Positions 23,712 through 33,657 of a stretch of DNA of 64,000 nucleotides are shown piece after piece (the stretch's first letter is position 1; each line of letters begins with the position of its first letter). The DNA lies in NCBI GenBank assembly GCA_015060865.1, contig SUXS01000005.1:101697-165696 (forward strand), given 5' to 3'. A model generated the notes under the pieces. It was not told where the DNA came from, did no database searches, and was given only the letters and a program-made list of their open reading frames with translations. The translations under genes and the position numbers were made by a program. This DNA is from Bacteroidales bacterium. GTDB lineage: Bacteria > Bacteroidota > Bacteroidia > Bacteroidales > Bacteroidaceae.

Positions 23712-24896
23712 ATGACAAAGTATGATTTTGATCGAGTTATTGATCGTCATGGAACAGATGCCTTAAAAGTGGATGCTGTACAGGGTATTTGGGGAAGGAA
23801 TGACCTATTACCCTTATGGGTTGCGGATATGGATTTTGCAACTCCTCCGTTTGTGCTTGAAGAACTGCGTGCCCGCTTGCAACATGAAGTGTTAGGATAT
23901 ACAGTGCGTACTCCGAGATGGGAATCTGCGATTGTCGCATGGCAGAAAGGACGGTATGATTGGAACATACAGAAAGACTGGCTTAACTTCGTACCTGGCA
24001 TAGTTCCCGGTATAGCGTTTGCTATAAGTTGCTTTACGCAACCTGGGGATACGATACTTATACAGCCGCCTGTATATCATCCCTATATCCATGTACCCCA
24101 GAATCTCGGTCGTACGTTGCGTGAAAATACGTTGAAACTGGTCGATGGTCAGTATCAAATAGACTTCTCCCATTTCGAAAAGGATGTGAAAGGGTGTAAA
24201 CTCTTTTTACTATGCCACCCCCATAACCCAGGAGGTAGAGTATGGCGTTCCGATGAACTTCTCAAGATAGCAGAGATATGTCATCGCGAAGGAGTTATAG
24301 TAATATCCGACGAAATTCATGCAGATCTTACTTTACCTCCGTATCATCATGTGCCTTTTGCCAAACTCTCTCGTGAGGCTGCGGAATGTAGTGTGACGTT
24401 AATGTCGCCCAGTAAAGCTTTCAATATGGCTGGACTCACTTCCTCCTATTCCATAATAAGTAATCCGGACTTGAGGGAAAAGTTTCATCGTTATCTGGAG
24501 AATAGTGAACTCAACCTGGGACATCTGTTTGCTTTCAATAGTGTGGCTGCAGCCTATTCACATGGTACGGAGTGGTTGGACCAGATATTGGCTTATGTGC
24601 AAGGAAATATCGATTATGTGGAATCTTTTCTAAAGACTTATACACCGCTTATAGGAATGATACGCCCTCAGGCTTCGTATCTAATCTTTTTGGATGGAAG
24701 GAAACTGAATCTTTCGCAAAGCGAACTCAACCGTTTCTTTGTGGAAGATGCTCATTTGGCGCTCAACGATGGAGCTATGTTTGGAAAGGAGGGTGCTGGG
24801 TTTATGCGACTCAATGTAGCTAGTTCACGGAAAGTCATCGAAGAGGCTATGCGTAGACTTAAAATGGCATATGATAACTACTTCTTAAAACTTTAA
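23712..24896 (+). CDS. MalY/PatB-type PLP aminotransferase (cystathionine beta-lyase-like)
   Basis: A 394-residue fold-type I PLP enzyme. PLWVADMDFATPPFV at the start is typical of the MalY/PatB group; HPHNPGGRVW (about 170-179), ISDEIHADL (about 198-206) and the PLP lysine in SPSKAFNMAGL (about 233-243) are all present. Members cleave cystathionine or related C-S compounds to homocysteine or sulfide, pyruvate and ammonia. It begins a three-gene cluster; the next gene starts at the last base of its stop codon. Confidence 0.9.
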   Translation: MTKYDFDRVIDRHGTDALKVDAVQGIWGRNDLLPLWVADMDFATPPFVLEELRARLQHEVLGYTVRTPRWESAIVAWQKGRYDWNIQKDWLNFVPGIVPGIAFAISCFTQPGDTILIQPPVYHPYIHVPQNLGRTLRENTLKLVDGQYQIDFSHFEKDVKGCKLFLLCHPHNPGGRVWRSDELLKIAEICHREGVIVISDEIHADLTLPPYHHVPFAKLSREAAECSVTLMSPSKAFNMAGLTSSYSIISNPDLREKFHRYLENSELNLGHLFAFNSVAAAYSHGTEWLDQILAYVQGNIDYVESFLKTYTPLIGMIRPQASYLIFLDGRKLNLSQSELNRFFVEDAHLALNDGAMFGKEGAGFMRLNVASSRKVIEEAMRRLKMAYDNYFLKL

Positions 24897-25576
24897 TGAT
24901 TATAGCAATGAAAACATTAACTGTAGCTCGGATATCCTCGTTGCCTGATAAGGCTGCGCTGGTGCCAGTCGTGCTGGATGAACTTAATGTATCCTTTGTT
25001 TCTGTTGATACTGTCAATTGGCGTGACGATTATCCGTATTGTCCAGAGGTAGCATTCCGTATGGCGTGGTGTCCGGAGGGGATTGTTCTGCATTATCGGG
25101 TTTCAGAACAAAGTGTACGGGCCAAGTATGTCAATGATGGAGAAAAGGTTTGGACTGACTCCTGTGTGGAATGTTTTATACGAAATGAGGAAAATAATGT
25201 ATATTATAATATTGAATGTAATTGCATTGGTACCCTTCTTGTAGGCTTGGGTGATGGTAGACATCAGCGTAGATCGGTACCTCTTGATGCACTGGAGAGC
25301 GTGTTGAGATGGGCCTCTTTAGGGAACGAACCTTTTGAAGAACGTATAGGGAATACAATGTGGGAGGTGGCATTGGTGATTCCGCGTACTGTGTTTGCTA
25401 CTCATCCTCTGCGGTTGATGCCTGACGCTTCTTTACGTGCCAATTTCTATAAGTGTGGTGACGAACTTAAAGTGCCTCATTTTGCAACATGGAATGCGAT
25501 TGATACACCTTCTCCGGATTATCATAGGCCTGAGTGCTTTGGGGTATTGCGATTGGCGGATTCTTTTACTGGTTGA
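24896..25576 (+). CDS. CBM9-like carbohydrate-binding domain protein
   Basis: A 226-residue protein (222 if ATG 24908 is used). It shows the pattern of the Bacteroidetes family 9-like carbohydrate-binding domain: AFRMAWCPEGIVLHYRVSE, VWTDSCVECFIR, YYNIECNCIGTLL, WEVALVIP, ANFYKCGDEL and a final PDYHRPECFGVLR. No signal peptide is evident. The start overlaps the aminotransferase stop (TAATG). Role in that cluster is unclear. Confidence 0.75.
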   Translation: MIIAMKTLTVARISSLPDKAALVPVVLDELNVSFVSVDTVNWRDDYPYCPEVAFRMAWCPEGIVLHYRVSEQSVRAKYVNDGEKVWTDSCVECFIRNEENNVYYNIECNCIGTLLVGLGDGRHQRRSVPLDALESVLRWASLGNEPFEERIGNTMWEVALVIPRTVFATHPLRLMPDASLRANFYKCGDELKVPHFATWNAIDTPSPDYHRPECFGVLRLADSFTG

Positions 25577-25580
25577 TAGG

Positions 25581-26438
25581 ATGGTGCGATTGGATAGACT
25601 TGTAGCTATATGTATCTTGATGGGTATAGCTTATGGTGTCGTTGGACAGAATATGCAATCATTTGTTGTTGCAGATAGCTCGTTTGTAGAGCGCTCTATA
25701 AAGCAATTTGAAAATGTGGATTCTGTTTCGCTCATAGATGTAGCTTCATTGTTTGTAGGAGTGCCTTATTTGGCCGGTACGCTGGAACATGAGGAAGGTG
25801 AACGGCTTGTGGTAAATACTCGTCAGGTGGATTGTACTACATTTGTGGAGCAGGTGGTTGCGCTATGGCGTACCCTCCAGTATCCTCAGCCGTCATTTGC
25901 CTTATTTGTTGATGAACTCCGTCTCATGCGTTATCGCTCAGGAAAAGTAGATGGCTATCTGTCTCGGTTACATTATTTTACTGATTGGGTTACAGAAAAT
26001 GCCAAACGGGGAGTCTGGCGTGAATTGGCACCTGCTGATGCGGATAGGCATTTATGGAGTAATTATCGATTGGCATTGTCTTTTATGAGTCGTAATCCTG
26101 GTAATTATCCTGTTTTGAAGAAGGAAGATATGGGACGGCTACGCGAAATCGAAGGAAGATACGATGGTTTGGGTGTGAACTATATCGACAAGTCGTATCT
26201 ACACCTCTCGCCGGATGAACTTCCTGTATGTGACGGTGATATCTTGTCTATGGTTACTAGTATTGATGGACTTGATGTTACTCATTTAGGGTTTGCTGTA
26301 TGGCGTGACGGTAAACTGCATCTGTTGCATGCTTCGATGACACACAATTGTGTTGTGCTTGATGAACGAACTCTATATGACTACTTGAAGAATAGGACAT
26401 CTTGTCCAGGTGTCCGGGTGTTACGTGTGTGGAAATAG
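25581..26438 (+). CDS. DUF1460 family amidase (N-acetylmuramoyl-L-alanine amidase-like)
   Basis: A 285-residue secreted protein. The ATG at 25581, 4 bases after the previous stop and preceded by GATAGG, gives a signal peptide (LVAICILMGIAYGVVGQ). The catalytic centre is visible: VDCTTFVEQVVALWRTL with the nucleophilic Cys and VTHLGFAVW with the His. DUF1460 proteins (AmiA-type) act on murein fragments in the periplasm. A terminator follows at 26462-26503. Confidence 0.9.
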   Translation: MVRLDRLVAICILMGIAYGVVGQNMQSFVVADSSFVERSIKQFENVDSVSLIDVASLFVGVPYLAGTLEHEEGERLVVNTRQVDCTTFVEQVVALWRTLQYPQPSFALFVDELRLMRYRSGKVDGYLSRLHYFTDWVTENAKRGVWRELAPADADRHLWSNYRLALSFMSRNPGNYPVLKKEDMGRLREIEGRYDGLGVNYIDKSYLHLSPDELPVCDGDILSMVTSIDGLDVTHLGFAVWRDGKLHLLHASMTHNCVVLDERTLYDYLKNRTSCPGVRVLRVWK

Positions 26439-26461
26439 AGTAGTAGACGAAGGCTTAAAAG

Positions 26462-26503
26462 AAAATAACGGACAATTCATCGATGTGGATTGTCCGTTAT
26501 TTT
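26462..26503. terminator. Bidirectional terminator
   Basis: AAAATAACGGACAAT (26462-26476) and ATTGTCCGTTATTTT (26489-26503) form a perfect 15-bp stem with A- and T-rich ends, between the convergent DUF1460 and EF-hand genes. Confidence 0.9.
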
Positions 26504-26537
26504 ATACATTACTGATAGGCATAAACCTTTGGGGTGG

Positions 26538-28790
26538 CTATTCAGTTGCGGTGGCATCCCCAGTCTGTTCTGTTTCAGTAGTTGCCGTAGTCTCGATAGT
26601 CTCTATGGTCTCAACTGACTCAACCACTTCTACCTTGTCTTTATGGAAGCAGGGCAGGGGAGAGGGTAATTTGGCCCAAGCAAAAAGGTTGACTAGCCAT
26701 AATGCTGCGAGTACAACAGTCAGTGCTGCCAAAGAAATAGTCCATTTTTTCCATATGGGCATTCCTTTCTTGGCATAGGGATCCTTGAGCTTCAGTTTGG
26801 GGAACTTGGCAATGTCTGTTAAGGTTTCGCCAAAAGGTATGCTGATTTTAGATGCGGCATTGATGGCCCAGCCGTTAGCGTTGAGCAGCGGAGCTATGTT
26901 GCGACGGCGTAGCTTCAGCCATGCCATTACCATGGCGGGGCCTGAGATGGCAAGCATAATACCAATAAATGCTGCAATAAGTTGCCACCATTCGAGTTTG
27001 AAGATACCTTGGAAGATGGATGTTAGTGCTGTGCCAATCATGCCTACAGCCATGCCTAAAGCTGCAAAGATACCAGCGAATTTGCCTATGTCAAATGGTT
27101 GTGCCGTTGCTTTTGCATCGGCAGCTGCCGGAGCGGTTGTTGGGGCTGTATTTATTTTAGTGTCAATGTCTTTCATCAATGCTGCATCTTTATTTGCAGC
27201 ATTCTTGTTGATGAGATTCTCTATGGAAACGGCTACCCTGCGGTAGGGAGACCAGAAAGCCTGTCCGATGCTGATGGGGTTGTCGATGATTTTGGTTATT
27301 ACGGCATCCCATACCACACCTTCGTTGTCGTAGTAGATGGCGTTTTTCCCGACGATGAGGTCGCCTATGTCTCCTACTGTAACAGCGGCTACAATAGATA
27401 GCTTGGCAGGGCTTATTTTTGTGGTACAGTCGCAATATACGAGATACATGCCACTAGTGCCTGCCGTTGCGTTGTGCTTGGCCATATCGTTAACTTTCAT
27501 ACACATGCGGCATTCACGTTGGTCAATGATAAGTCGTCCGCTTTGGAATATGGCATTGACCTTCTTATTCTTGTCGTAAAAATCGTGGAAAGTTACGAAA
27601 TTGCGTACTAGGCGATAGAAGTCGCGGTATATGTGTAAGAACTTGTCAACCATTTCAATACTTTCCGCTTCTTCTTTGAGGGCCAAATCCTTGGCGACAA
27701 GATCCATGAGAGCTTGTTTCTTGTCATCAGCAATCAGTTTCTTGATGGTATCAAGTCCTAAAGATTCAATTTCAGACCCCTTCTTGGCTGTTTTCCAAGC
27801 AGTGTATGCAGCAAATGTAGCGCCGATATTAGTCCAAGCCTCTTCTGTAAGCACCTTCTCCTGAGGCTTAACTATTGAGATGAGGGTGTTGAATTTGCCG
27901 GCCCATGCAGGGTTGATTGATGTGTCAAGGGGAAGTTCAGGCTTATTGGAAATGCGGGCAATGGGGTAGGATGCTATCTCGTCGGTTCTGCCCGTGAGGT
28001 TGTCGGCGCTGATGGTTTCGATGCGTGAAGTCTGTACATCAAGTGTTGTGGCGCTTTCAGGAGCAAATGAGGCTAATCTGGTACGTACAAAGTAGTCTTT
28101 TACTTTTGCATCAAGGGCATTGTATGCCTCTATAGCCTTTTCTGTATCGGCTCCGTAAGGAGCCTCAATGGCTGCTTCGTTCCATGCAACATAGTCGTTG
28201 AGCGCTTGATAGAATTTCTCTATTATATCGGCGTTAACCCCATTCTCTCCACTTCGGTCCAATATTCCTCCCATCGTAGCTATAGCAGCTGTGATAGCTG
28301 CTTTTTCATCAAGGTCATTGGTCGTAAGTTCGGTAATCACTCCATCACCATTAAACTGTGTCTTGGCAAAGATTGCTGCAATGTCTTTCGTGTCAGTCAA
28401 TGAGATAGTCTCACCTTCTTTGCCCAAGTTGGCTAGGATTTGTTGTGATGAATTGTAAAGTCTCTTACCTATGCTATCCTCAGTGTTGAATAGCTTAATG
28501 TCAATGTTATCAGCTTGCTTTAGTAAAAGGTCTGCATTTTTGATGGCAGATGTCATCCATTGTGCAGTGGCTATGATGTCATTGACACGTATTTTTCCAT
28601 CGTTGTCGGTGTCGATATACTGCAAACTCTTGTCGGCTATGTCTAATCCGCTTGCGGGACATGACAAAACAGTCCACATTTTGGGATCCAATTGGTCTAG
28701 ATGGACTAGATCTGCTCCAGTGGTAATCTTTACTCGTGTAGAACCTCCAATGTTCTCGAAGTTCCATTTGTGTTTCTTTGTAGTTGTCAT
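26538..28790 (-). CDS. EF-hand-containing membrane protein of unknown function
   Basis: A 750-residue protein. Two EF-hand-like loops are visible: DTDNDGKIRVND (about 60-71) and a TQFNGDGVITEL loop (about 143-154). A long helical region follows, then a Cys-containing segment (DQRECRMCMKVND). Two hydrophobic segments occur near 580-605 and 605-640 (AGIFAALGMAVGMIG; WWQLIAAFIGIMLAIS), another near 705-725 (ISLAALTVVLAALWLVNLFAWA). The tail is acidic and Thr-rich (VESVETIETIETTATTETEQ). Similar uncharacterised proteins occur across Bacteroidales. Its function is not known. Confidence 0.75.
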   Translation of the reverse strand: MTTTKKHKWNFENIGGSTRVKITTGADLVHLDQLDPKMWTVLSCPASGLDIADKSLQYIDTDNDGKIRVNDIIATAQWMTSAIKNADLLLKQADNIDIKLFNTEDSIGKRLYNSSQQILANLGKEGETISLTDTKDIAAIFAKTQFNGDGVITELTTNDLDEKAAITAAIATMGGILDRSGENGVNADIIEKFYQALNDYVAWNEAAIEAPYGADTEKAIEAYNALDAKVKDYFVRTRLASFAPESATTLDVQTSRIETISADNLTGRTDEIASYPIARISNKPELPLDTSINPAWAGKFNTLISIVKPQEKVLTEEAWTNIGATFAAYTAWKTAKKGSEIESLGLDTIKKLIADDKKQALMDLVAKDLALKEEAESIEMVDKFLHIYRDFYRLVRNFVTFHDFYDKNKKVNAIFQSGRLIIDQRECRMCMKVNDMAKHNATAGTSGMYLVYCDCTTKISPAKLSIVAAVTVGDIGDLIVGKNAIYYDNEGVVWDAVITKIIDNPISIGQAFWSPYRRVAVSIENLINKNAANKDAALMKDIDTKINTAPTTAPAAADAKATAQPFDIGKFAGIFAALGMAVGMIGTALTSIFQGIFKLEWWQLIAAFIGIMLAISGPAMVMAWLKLRRRNIAPLLNANGWAINAASKISIPFGETLTDIAKFPKLKLKDPYAKKGMPIWKKWTISLAALTVVLAALWLVNLFAWAKLPSPLPCFHKDKVEVVESVETIETIETTATTETEQTGDATATE

Positions 28791-28818
28791 AGTGTGGTTT
28801 TATAAGTTATTGTGCATG

Positions 28819-28850
28819 CAAAGGTAATATGAGATAGGTGAAAATGCAAA
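28819..28850 (-). promoter_or_regulatory. Promoter of the EF-hand gene
   Basis: TTTG (28847-28850), 20 bases, TACCTTTG (28819-28826), about 28 bases before the ATG at 28790. Confidence 0.7.
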
Positions 28851-28869
28851 TTGGAAATCGTTTTTCGTG

Positions 28870-29862
28870 TCATAATAGATGATCGATCTTCTCAATCTCT
28901 TCTGCTGTGAAGGTGAGGTTCTCACGGGCATGAAGATTCCTTTTAAGCTGTTCTACTGAACTGGCCCCTATGATGACAGAGGTAATACGCTCATCGCGCA
29001 GTATCCATGCTAGTGCCATTTCGGCCAACGTTTGTCCGCGATTGTTTGCAATGATATTTAATTGACATAATTTATCAAGCAGTTCTTCGGTGAGAACTTC
29101 GGACTGGAGAAAATTGCTTGTAGCCATGCGTGAGCCTTCAGGGATTCCCTGCAGATAGCGGTCGGTAAGTAGTCCTTGGGCCAACGGCGAAAAAGCTACG
29201 AATCCAGTTCCATTATTATGTGCTTGGGGAATGATGGCCTCTTCGGGCTGTCGGGTAAGCATGTTGTAGCGTCCCTGATAGAGAATGCAATGTACGTCAT
29301 GAGCTTCAAGATAAGCATAGGCATCATGGGCTATTTCTACAGGATATTTGGATAATCCTATGTACAACGCCTTACCCGAACGTACAATGTCTACTAATGC
29401 TTGCATGGTTTCTTCGAGCGGTGTGCCTGGATCGTAACGATGGGTGTAGTAGATGTCTACGTAATCAAGGTTCATACGCCGTAGGCTTTGATCGAGGCTA
29501 GCTATAAGGCTCTTTCGTGAGCCCCAATCACCATAAGGTCCTGCCCACATGGGGTGTCCAGCCTTAGTGGCAATGAACATCTCATCCCGGTGTGTGTGCA
29601 TTGACTGTTTCATATATCGGCCGAAACGCTCCTCGGCAGCTCCGTTAGGAGGACCATAGTTGTTGGCTAAGTCGAAGTGGCAGATGCCGTGGTCAAAAGC
29701 GTAATGTACAATCTCAAGCCCGGATGCTTCATCGTGGTTCTTTCCGAAATTATGCCAAAAACCAAGCGATATTTCAGGAAGCATCACACCGCTTCGTCCT
29801 GCTCGGCGGTATCCCATCGTTGCATATCGCTCAGCTTTGGGTATATAAATGTCGCTATTCAT
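28870..29862 (-). CDS. Aldo/keto reductase (YghZ/GpR-like)
   Basis: A 330-residue TIM-barrel NADPH-dependent reductase. The catalytic tetrad is present: Asp and Tyr in FDLANNYGPP, Lys in FIATKAG, His in YYTHRYDP. EERFGRYMK and MWAGPYGDWGSRKSLIASLDQSL identify the YghZ subgroup, which reduces methylglyoxal-like aldehydes. A -7 box TATCTTTG lies at 29909-29916. Its substrate here is unknown. Confidence 0.9.
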   Translation of the reverse strand: MNSDIYIPKAERYATMGYRRAGRSGVMLPEISLGFWHNFGKNHDEASGLEIVHYAFDHGICHFDLANNYGPPNGAAEERFGRYMKQSMHTHRDEMFIATKAGHPMWAGPYGDWGSRKSLIASLDQSLRRMNLDYVDIYYTHRYDPGTPLEETMQALVDIVRSGKALYIGLSKYPVEIAHDAYAYLEAHDVHCILYQGRYNMLTRQPEEAIIPQAHNNGTGFVAFSPLAQGLLTDRYLQGIPEGSRMATSNFLQSEVLTEELLDKLCQLNIIANNRGQTLAEMALAWILRDERITSVIIGASSVEQLKRNLHARENLTFTAEEIEKIDHLL

Positions 29863-29908
29863 ACAAGCATTTCTTATCGAATGTCGTTACTTTTGGCTTA
29901 TTGTGTCG

Positions 29909-29916
29909 CAAAGATA
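29909..29916 (-). promoter_or_regulatory. -7 box of the aldo/keto reductase gene
   Basis: TATCTTTG on the - strand, 47 bases before the start codon. No strong TTTG upstream. Confidence 0.5.
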
Positions 29917-30273
29917 ACAAAATTTGTACTTACAACAGTAAACTTGTCTTAAATATTAAAGATAAAATGCAAGGGAGTAGCTAGAAGTGCATGAATTTAA
30001 ATTTGTCGGAAAACAACAATGAGGGGTTGCAGGGGATACTGTTAATGGCTAAACTGTGATTTTTTTGTTGTTGCCAAAATGATAATTGATAAAATGATTG
30101 TATACATATACCAATTAAACAAAAATGATATACACATCATAAAACATGTTGCAAATCATAATGTTCATGAGGTGTTTTATACAATATTATAGGATGCAGT
30201 ATGAACCAAAAACACTTTAAGAAATGCTCAAAAAGTTTTTTTTTAGAGAAAAATGTAAAATATTCATAAAAAG
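29917..30273. other. AT-rich divergent intergenic region
   Basis: Very AT-rich, with small palindromes such as TATACATATA, and no ORF of note. I see no RNA gene in it. It separates divergent transcription units. Confidence 0.5.
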
Positions 30274-30307
30274 TTTGGCAGTATATAAATAAAAAACACT
30301 AATTTTG
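30274..30307 (+). promoter_or_regulatory. Promoter of the glycogen operon
   Basis: TTTG (30274-30277), 22 bases, TAATTTTG (30300-30307), 31 bases before the ATG at 30339. The spacer is slightly long. Confidence 0.55.
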
Positions 30308-30338
30308 GGTCACTTTACTTTATTAATAATCTAAAGCT

Positions 30339-32279
30339 ATGGGATATATTAGATTCGACAAGACGTTAATGACGAACTTGGAAGAGTCACTCCCTCGCGA
30401 GATATTGCGTACCAATAGGTCGGGTGCATATCACTGCTCCACCATTATTGACTGCAATACCAGAAAGTACCATGGACTACTCGTCATCCCCATCCCCGAG
30501 ATGGACGATGAGAATCACGTGCTACTCTCTACCCTCGACGAGACGGTGATTCAACACGGCGCCGAATTCAACCTTGGCGTTCACAAGTATTCGGGTGCAA
30601 ACTTCAGTCCGCAGGGACATAAGTACATCCGAGAGTTTCAATGGGAGCGTGTGCCGACCACCATCTACCGTGTCGGTGGCGTAATCCTCAAGAAAGAGAA
30701 GGCTTTCGTACATCACGAGAACCGTATCCTCATCCGTTACACTTTGCTTGAAGCCCATTCGGCCACTACCCTGCGCCTGCGCCCCTTCCTGGCCTTCCGC
30801 AGCGTGCGTCAGTTTACTCATGAGAACTGGCAGGTGAACAAGGAGTATCAGGTAGTGGACAACGGTATCAAGACATGCATGTATCCGGGCTATCCCGAAC
30901 TCTATATGCAGACCAACAAGAAGAGCGAGTTCGTATATAACCCCGACTGGTATCGTGGCATGGAGTATCCTAAGGAGCAGGAGCGTGGCTACCACTTCAA
31001 CGAAGACCTCTACGTGCCTGGCTACTTCGAAGTACCCATCAAGAAGGGCGAGACCATCGTCTTCTCTGCCGGTGTGTCTGAGGCCTCTTCACGCAAGCTC
31101 AAGCAGATGTTTGAGCATGAGTACGAGATTCGTCCTCCACGCGATACATTCAAGAATAGCTTGCTCATTGCGGGACATCAGTTCCACAACCTTCAGGGCG
31201 ATCGCCACTACATCCTTGCCGGCTATCCTTGGTTCAAGTGCCGCGCTCGCGACATGTTCATCTCGCTCCCGGGCTTGACCCTTGCTGTAGATGAGATGAA
31301 CGAGTTCCAGTCGGCCATGAAGACCGCTGCCGAGGCTATCAACGACTTCATCAATGAGCGCCCCAGCGAGTGCAAGATATATGAGATGGAGCACCCCGAC
31401 GTGTTGCTCTGGGCTGTATGGACACTGCAGCAGTATGCCAAGAAGACCTCGCTCAAGCAATGCTGGGACGAGTATGGCACCCTGCTCCAGGATATCATCG
31501 AATACATCCGTCGTGGCAAGCACGACAACCTCTTCCTCCACGACAATGCCCTGCTCTATACCAACGGTAAGGACAAGGCAGTGACCTGGATGAACTCTAC
31601 CGCTTACGGTCGTCCCGTAGTGCCTCGTACCGGATATGTGGTAGAGATTAACGCTTTGTGGTACAACGCCCTGCGCTTCGTATCAGAGCTCTGCCATGTG
31701 GGTGGAAATGAAGAGATGTCAGAGACATTGAACGACCTCGCTCAGCGCTGCCAGCTCTCCTTCGTGGGCAAGTTCCTCAACGAGCATGGCTGGCTCTACG
31801 ACTTTGTGGATGGCGATACTCCCGACTGGAGCGTACGCCCCAACATGATCTTTGCTGTCGCTCTCGAGTACTCACCCCTCGACCGCAAGCAGCAGAAGAG
31901 CGTGCTCGATATCGTTACCAAGGAGCTCCTCACCCCGAAGGGTCTCCGCTCGCTCAGCCCCAAGAGCTTCGGCTACAACCCCAACTATGTGGGGCCGCAA
32001 GTTGAACGCGACTATGCCTACCATCAAGGTACCGCATGGCCTTGGCTCGGTGGCTTCTACATGGAGGCATACCTGCGCATCCACAAGATGAGCGGTCTGT
32101 CGTTCGTAGAGCGCCAGCTCATCGGCTTCGAGGATGAGATGACCTCGCATTGTATCGGCTCTATCCCCGAGCTGTTCGATGGCAATCCTCCGTTCCGTGG
32201 ACGCGGTGCCGTAGCCTTCGCCATGAACGTGGCCGAGATACTGCGCATATTGGATGTATTAAAGGAGTATGACATTTAA
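30339..32279 (+). CDS. Glycogen debranching enzyme (amylo-alpha-1,6-glucosidase, GH133-like)
   Basis: A 646-residue protein. An N-terminal beta domain (NRSGAYHCSTIIDCNTRKYHGLLV) is followed by an (alpha/alpha)6 barrel with YPWFKCRARDMFISLPGLTL, TWMNSTAYGRPVVPRTGYVVEINALWYNAL and YHQGTAWPWLGGFYMEAY, all hallmarks of bacterial debranching enzymes that remove alpha-1,6 branches of glycogen. First gene of a three-gene operon (debranching enzyme, glycosyltransferase, GH57) conserved in Bacteroidetes; the next gene begins 20 bases later with an AGGAGG-like site. Confidence 0.9.
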   Translation: MGYIRFDKTLMTNLEESLPREILRTNRSGAYHCSTIIDCNTRKYHGLLVIPIPEMDDENHVLLSTLDETVIQHGAEFNLGVHKYSGANFSPQGHKYIREFQWERVPTTIYRVGGVILKKEKAFVHHENRILIRYTLLEAHSATTLRLRPFLAFRSVRQFTHENWQVNKEYQVVDNGIKTCMYPGYPELYMQTNKKSEFVYNPDWYRGMEYPKEQERGYHFNEDLYVPGYFEVPIKKGETIVFSAGVSEASSRKLKQMFEHEYEIRPPRDTFKNSLLIAGHQFHNLQGDRHYILAGYPWFKCRARDMFISLPGLTLAVDEMNEFQSAMKTAAEAINDFINERPSECKIYEMEHPDVLLWAVWTLQQYAKKTSLKQCWDEYGTLLQDIIEYIRRGKHDNLFLHDNALLYTNGKDKAVTWMNSTAYGRPVVPRTGYVVEINALWYNALRFVSELCHVGGNEEMSETLNDLAQRCQLSFVGKFLNEHGWLYDFVDGDTPDWSVRPNMIFAVALEYSPLDRKQQKSVLDIVTKELLTPKGLRSLSPKSFGYNPNYVGPQVERDYAYHQGTAWPWLGGFYMEAYLRIHKMSGLSFVERQLIGFEDEMTSHCIGSIPELFDGNPPFRGRGAVAFAMNVAEILRILDVLKEYDI

Positions 32280-32298
32280 CGAATAGGAGGAACGATAT

Positions 32299-33606
32299 AT
32301 GAAAGTATTAATGTTCGGTTGGGAGTTTCCTCCTAAGATATATGGAGGTCTCGCAGTTGCCAGTTATGGTATAACGAAGGGATTAAGCCTTCAGGGCGAT
32401 GTACAGACTACCTTCTGTCTGCCTAAGCCCACGGGCGAAGAGGAGCGGTTCCTGAAAATTATAAACATGAGTCAGGTCCCCGTAGTATGGCGCGATGTCA
32501 ATTATGACTGGATTAAGGATAGGTTCGTAGGCCACACGGCCGAGGACTACTATCGTTTCCGCGACCATCTCTATGCCGATTTCAATTATCTGCAGGGCCT
32601 CGACGATATGGGCTGCATACAGTTTGCCGGCGGTTATCCCAGCAATCTGCATGACGAGATTAACAACTTCAGCATCATTTCAGGCGTTTTGGCCCGTAGC
32701 GAGGAGTTCGACCTGATTCACGCTCACGACTGGCTCACATACCCCGCAGGTGTACATGCTAAGATGGTAAGCGGAAAGCCATTGTGTATCCATGTTCATG
32801 CTACCGACTTCGACCGCTCTCGTGGTCAAGTTAACCCCACGGTGTACAGCATCGAGAAGGACGGCATGGACCATGCCGACTGCATCATGTGCGTGTCAGA
32901 GCATACCCGTCAGACCGTAATCCATCAGTACCACCAAGACCCGCGCAAGTGCGTGGCCATGCACAATGCCGTTTATCCACTCAGTCAGGAGTTGCAAGAT
33001 ATCGTCCCCAATAAGAACCCCAAGGAGAAGGTGGTTACCTACCTGGGACGTATCACCATGCAGAAGGGTCCCGAGTACTTCGTGGAAGCTGCTGCCAAGG
33101 TGCTCCAGCGCACCCACAACATCCGTTTCTGTATGGCCGGTAGCGGCGATATGATGAACGCGATGATACGTCTGGCTGCCGAGCGCGGCATTGCCGACCG
33201 CTTCCACTTCCCCGGCTTCCAGAAGGGACGTCAAGTATATGAGGCCTACAAGAATTCCGATGTGTTTGTGATGCCGTCCGTATCTGAACCCTTCGGTATT
33301 GCCCCCTTGGAGGCTATGCAGTGCGGTTGCCCCTCCATCATTTCAAAGCAGTCCGGTTGCGGCGAAATCCTGGACAATGTCATCAAGGTCGACTACTGGG
33401 ACATCAACGCCTTGGCCGATGCCATGTATAGCGTATGTACCAACGAAGCCCTGTACAACTACCTCTCTGAGGAAGGCATCAAGGAGGTCGACCGTATCAC
33501 ATGGGAGAAGGTTGGCTTGCGCATTCGCGAGTGCTACAATCAGCTTTGTGGTCGTGGCTATTTCAACAATGACGACTACCTCAATGCGGTAAAACATATA
33601 AGATAA
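32299..33606 (+). CDS. GT4/GT5-like glycosyltransferase (glycogen synthase-like)
   Basis: A 435-residue GT-B enzyme. It begins MFGWEFPPKIYGGLAVASYG, the donor-facing KxGG-like loop of starch/glycogen synthases. LIHAHDWLTYPAG, TYLGRITMQKGPEYFVEAA and EPFGIAPLEAMQCGCP (E-x7-E motif) follow. It probably elongates alpha-glucan; a role in glycogen is supported by the debranching enzyme before and GH57 after it. A good ribosome site (AGGAGGAACG) stands just before the ATG. Confidence 0.85.
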   Translation: MKVLMFGWEFPPKIYGGLAVASYGITKGLSLQGDVQTTFCLPKPTGEEERFLKIINMSQVPVVWRDVNYDWIKDRFVGHTAEDYYRFRDHLYADFNYLQGLDDMGCIQFAGGYPSNLHDEINNFSIISGVLARSEEFDLIHAHDWLTYPAGVHAKMVSGKPLCIHVHATDFDRSRGQVNPTVYSIEKDGMDHADCIMCVSEHTRQTVIHQYHQDPRKCVAMHNAVYPLSQELQDIVPNKNPKEKVVTYLGRITMQKGPEYFVEAAAKVLQRTHNIRFCMAGSGDMMNAMIRLAAERGIADRFHFPGFQKGRQVYEAYKNSDVFVMPSVSEPFGIAPLEAMQCGCPSIISKQSGCGEILDNVIKVDYWDINALADAMYSVCTNEALYNYLSEEGIKEVDRITWEKVGLRIRECYNQLCGRGYFNNDDYLNAVKHIR

Positions 33607-33657
33607 GAGGCGATTACGCTTAAAACAAAAGAATTCAAAAGATTAAATATTCAAGTT

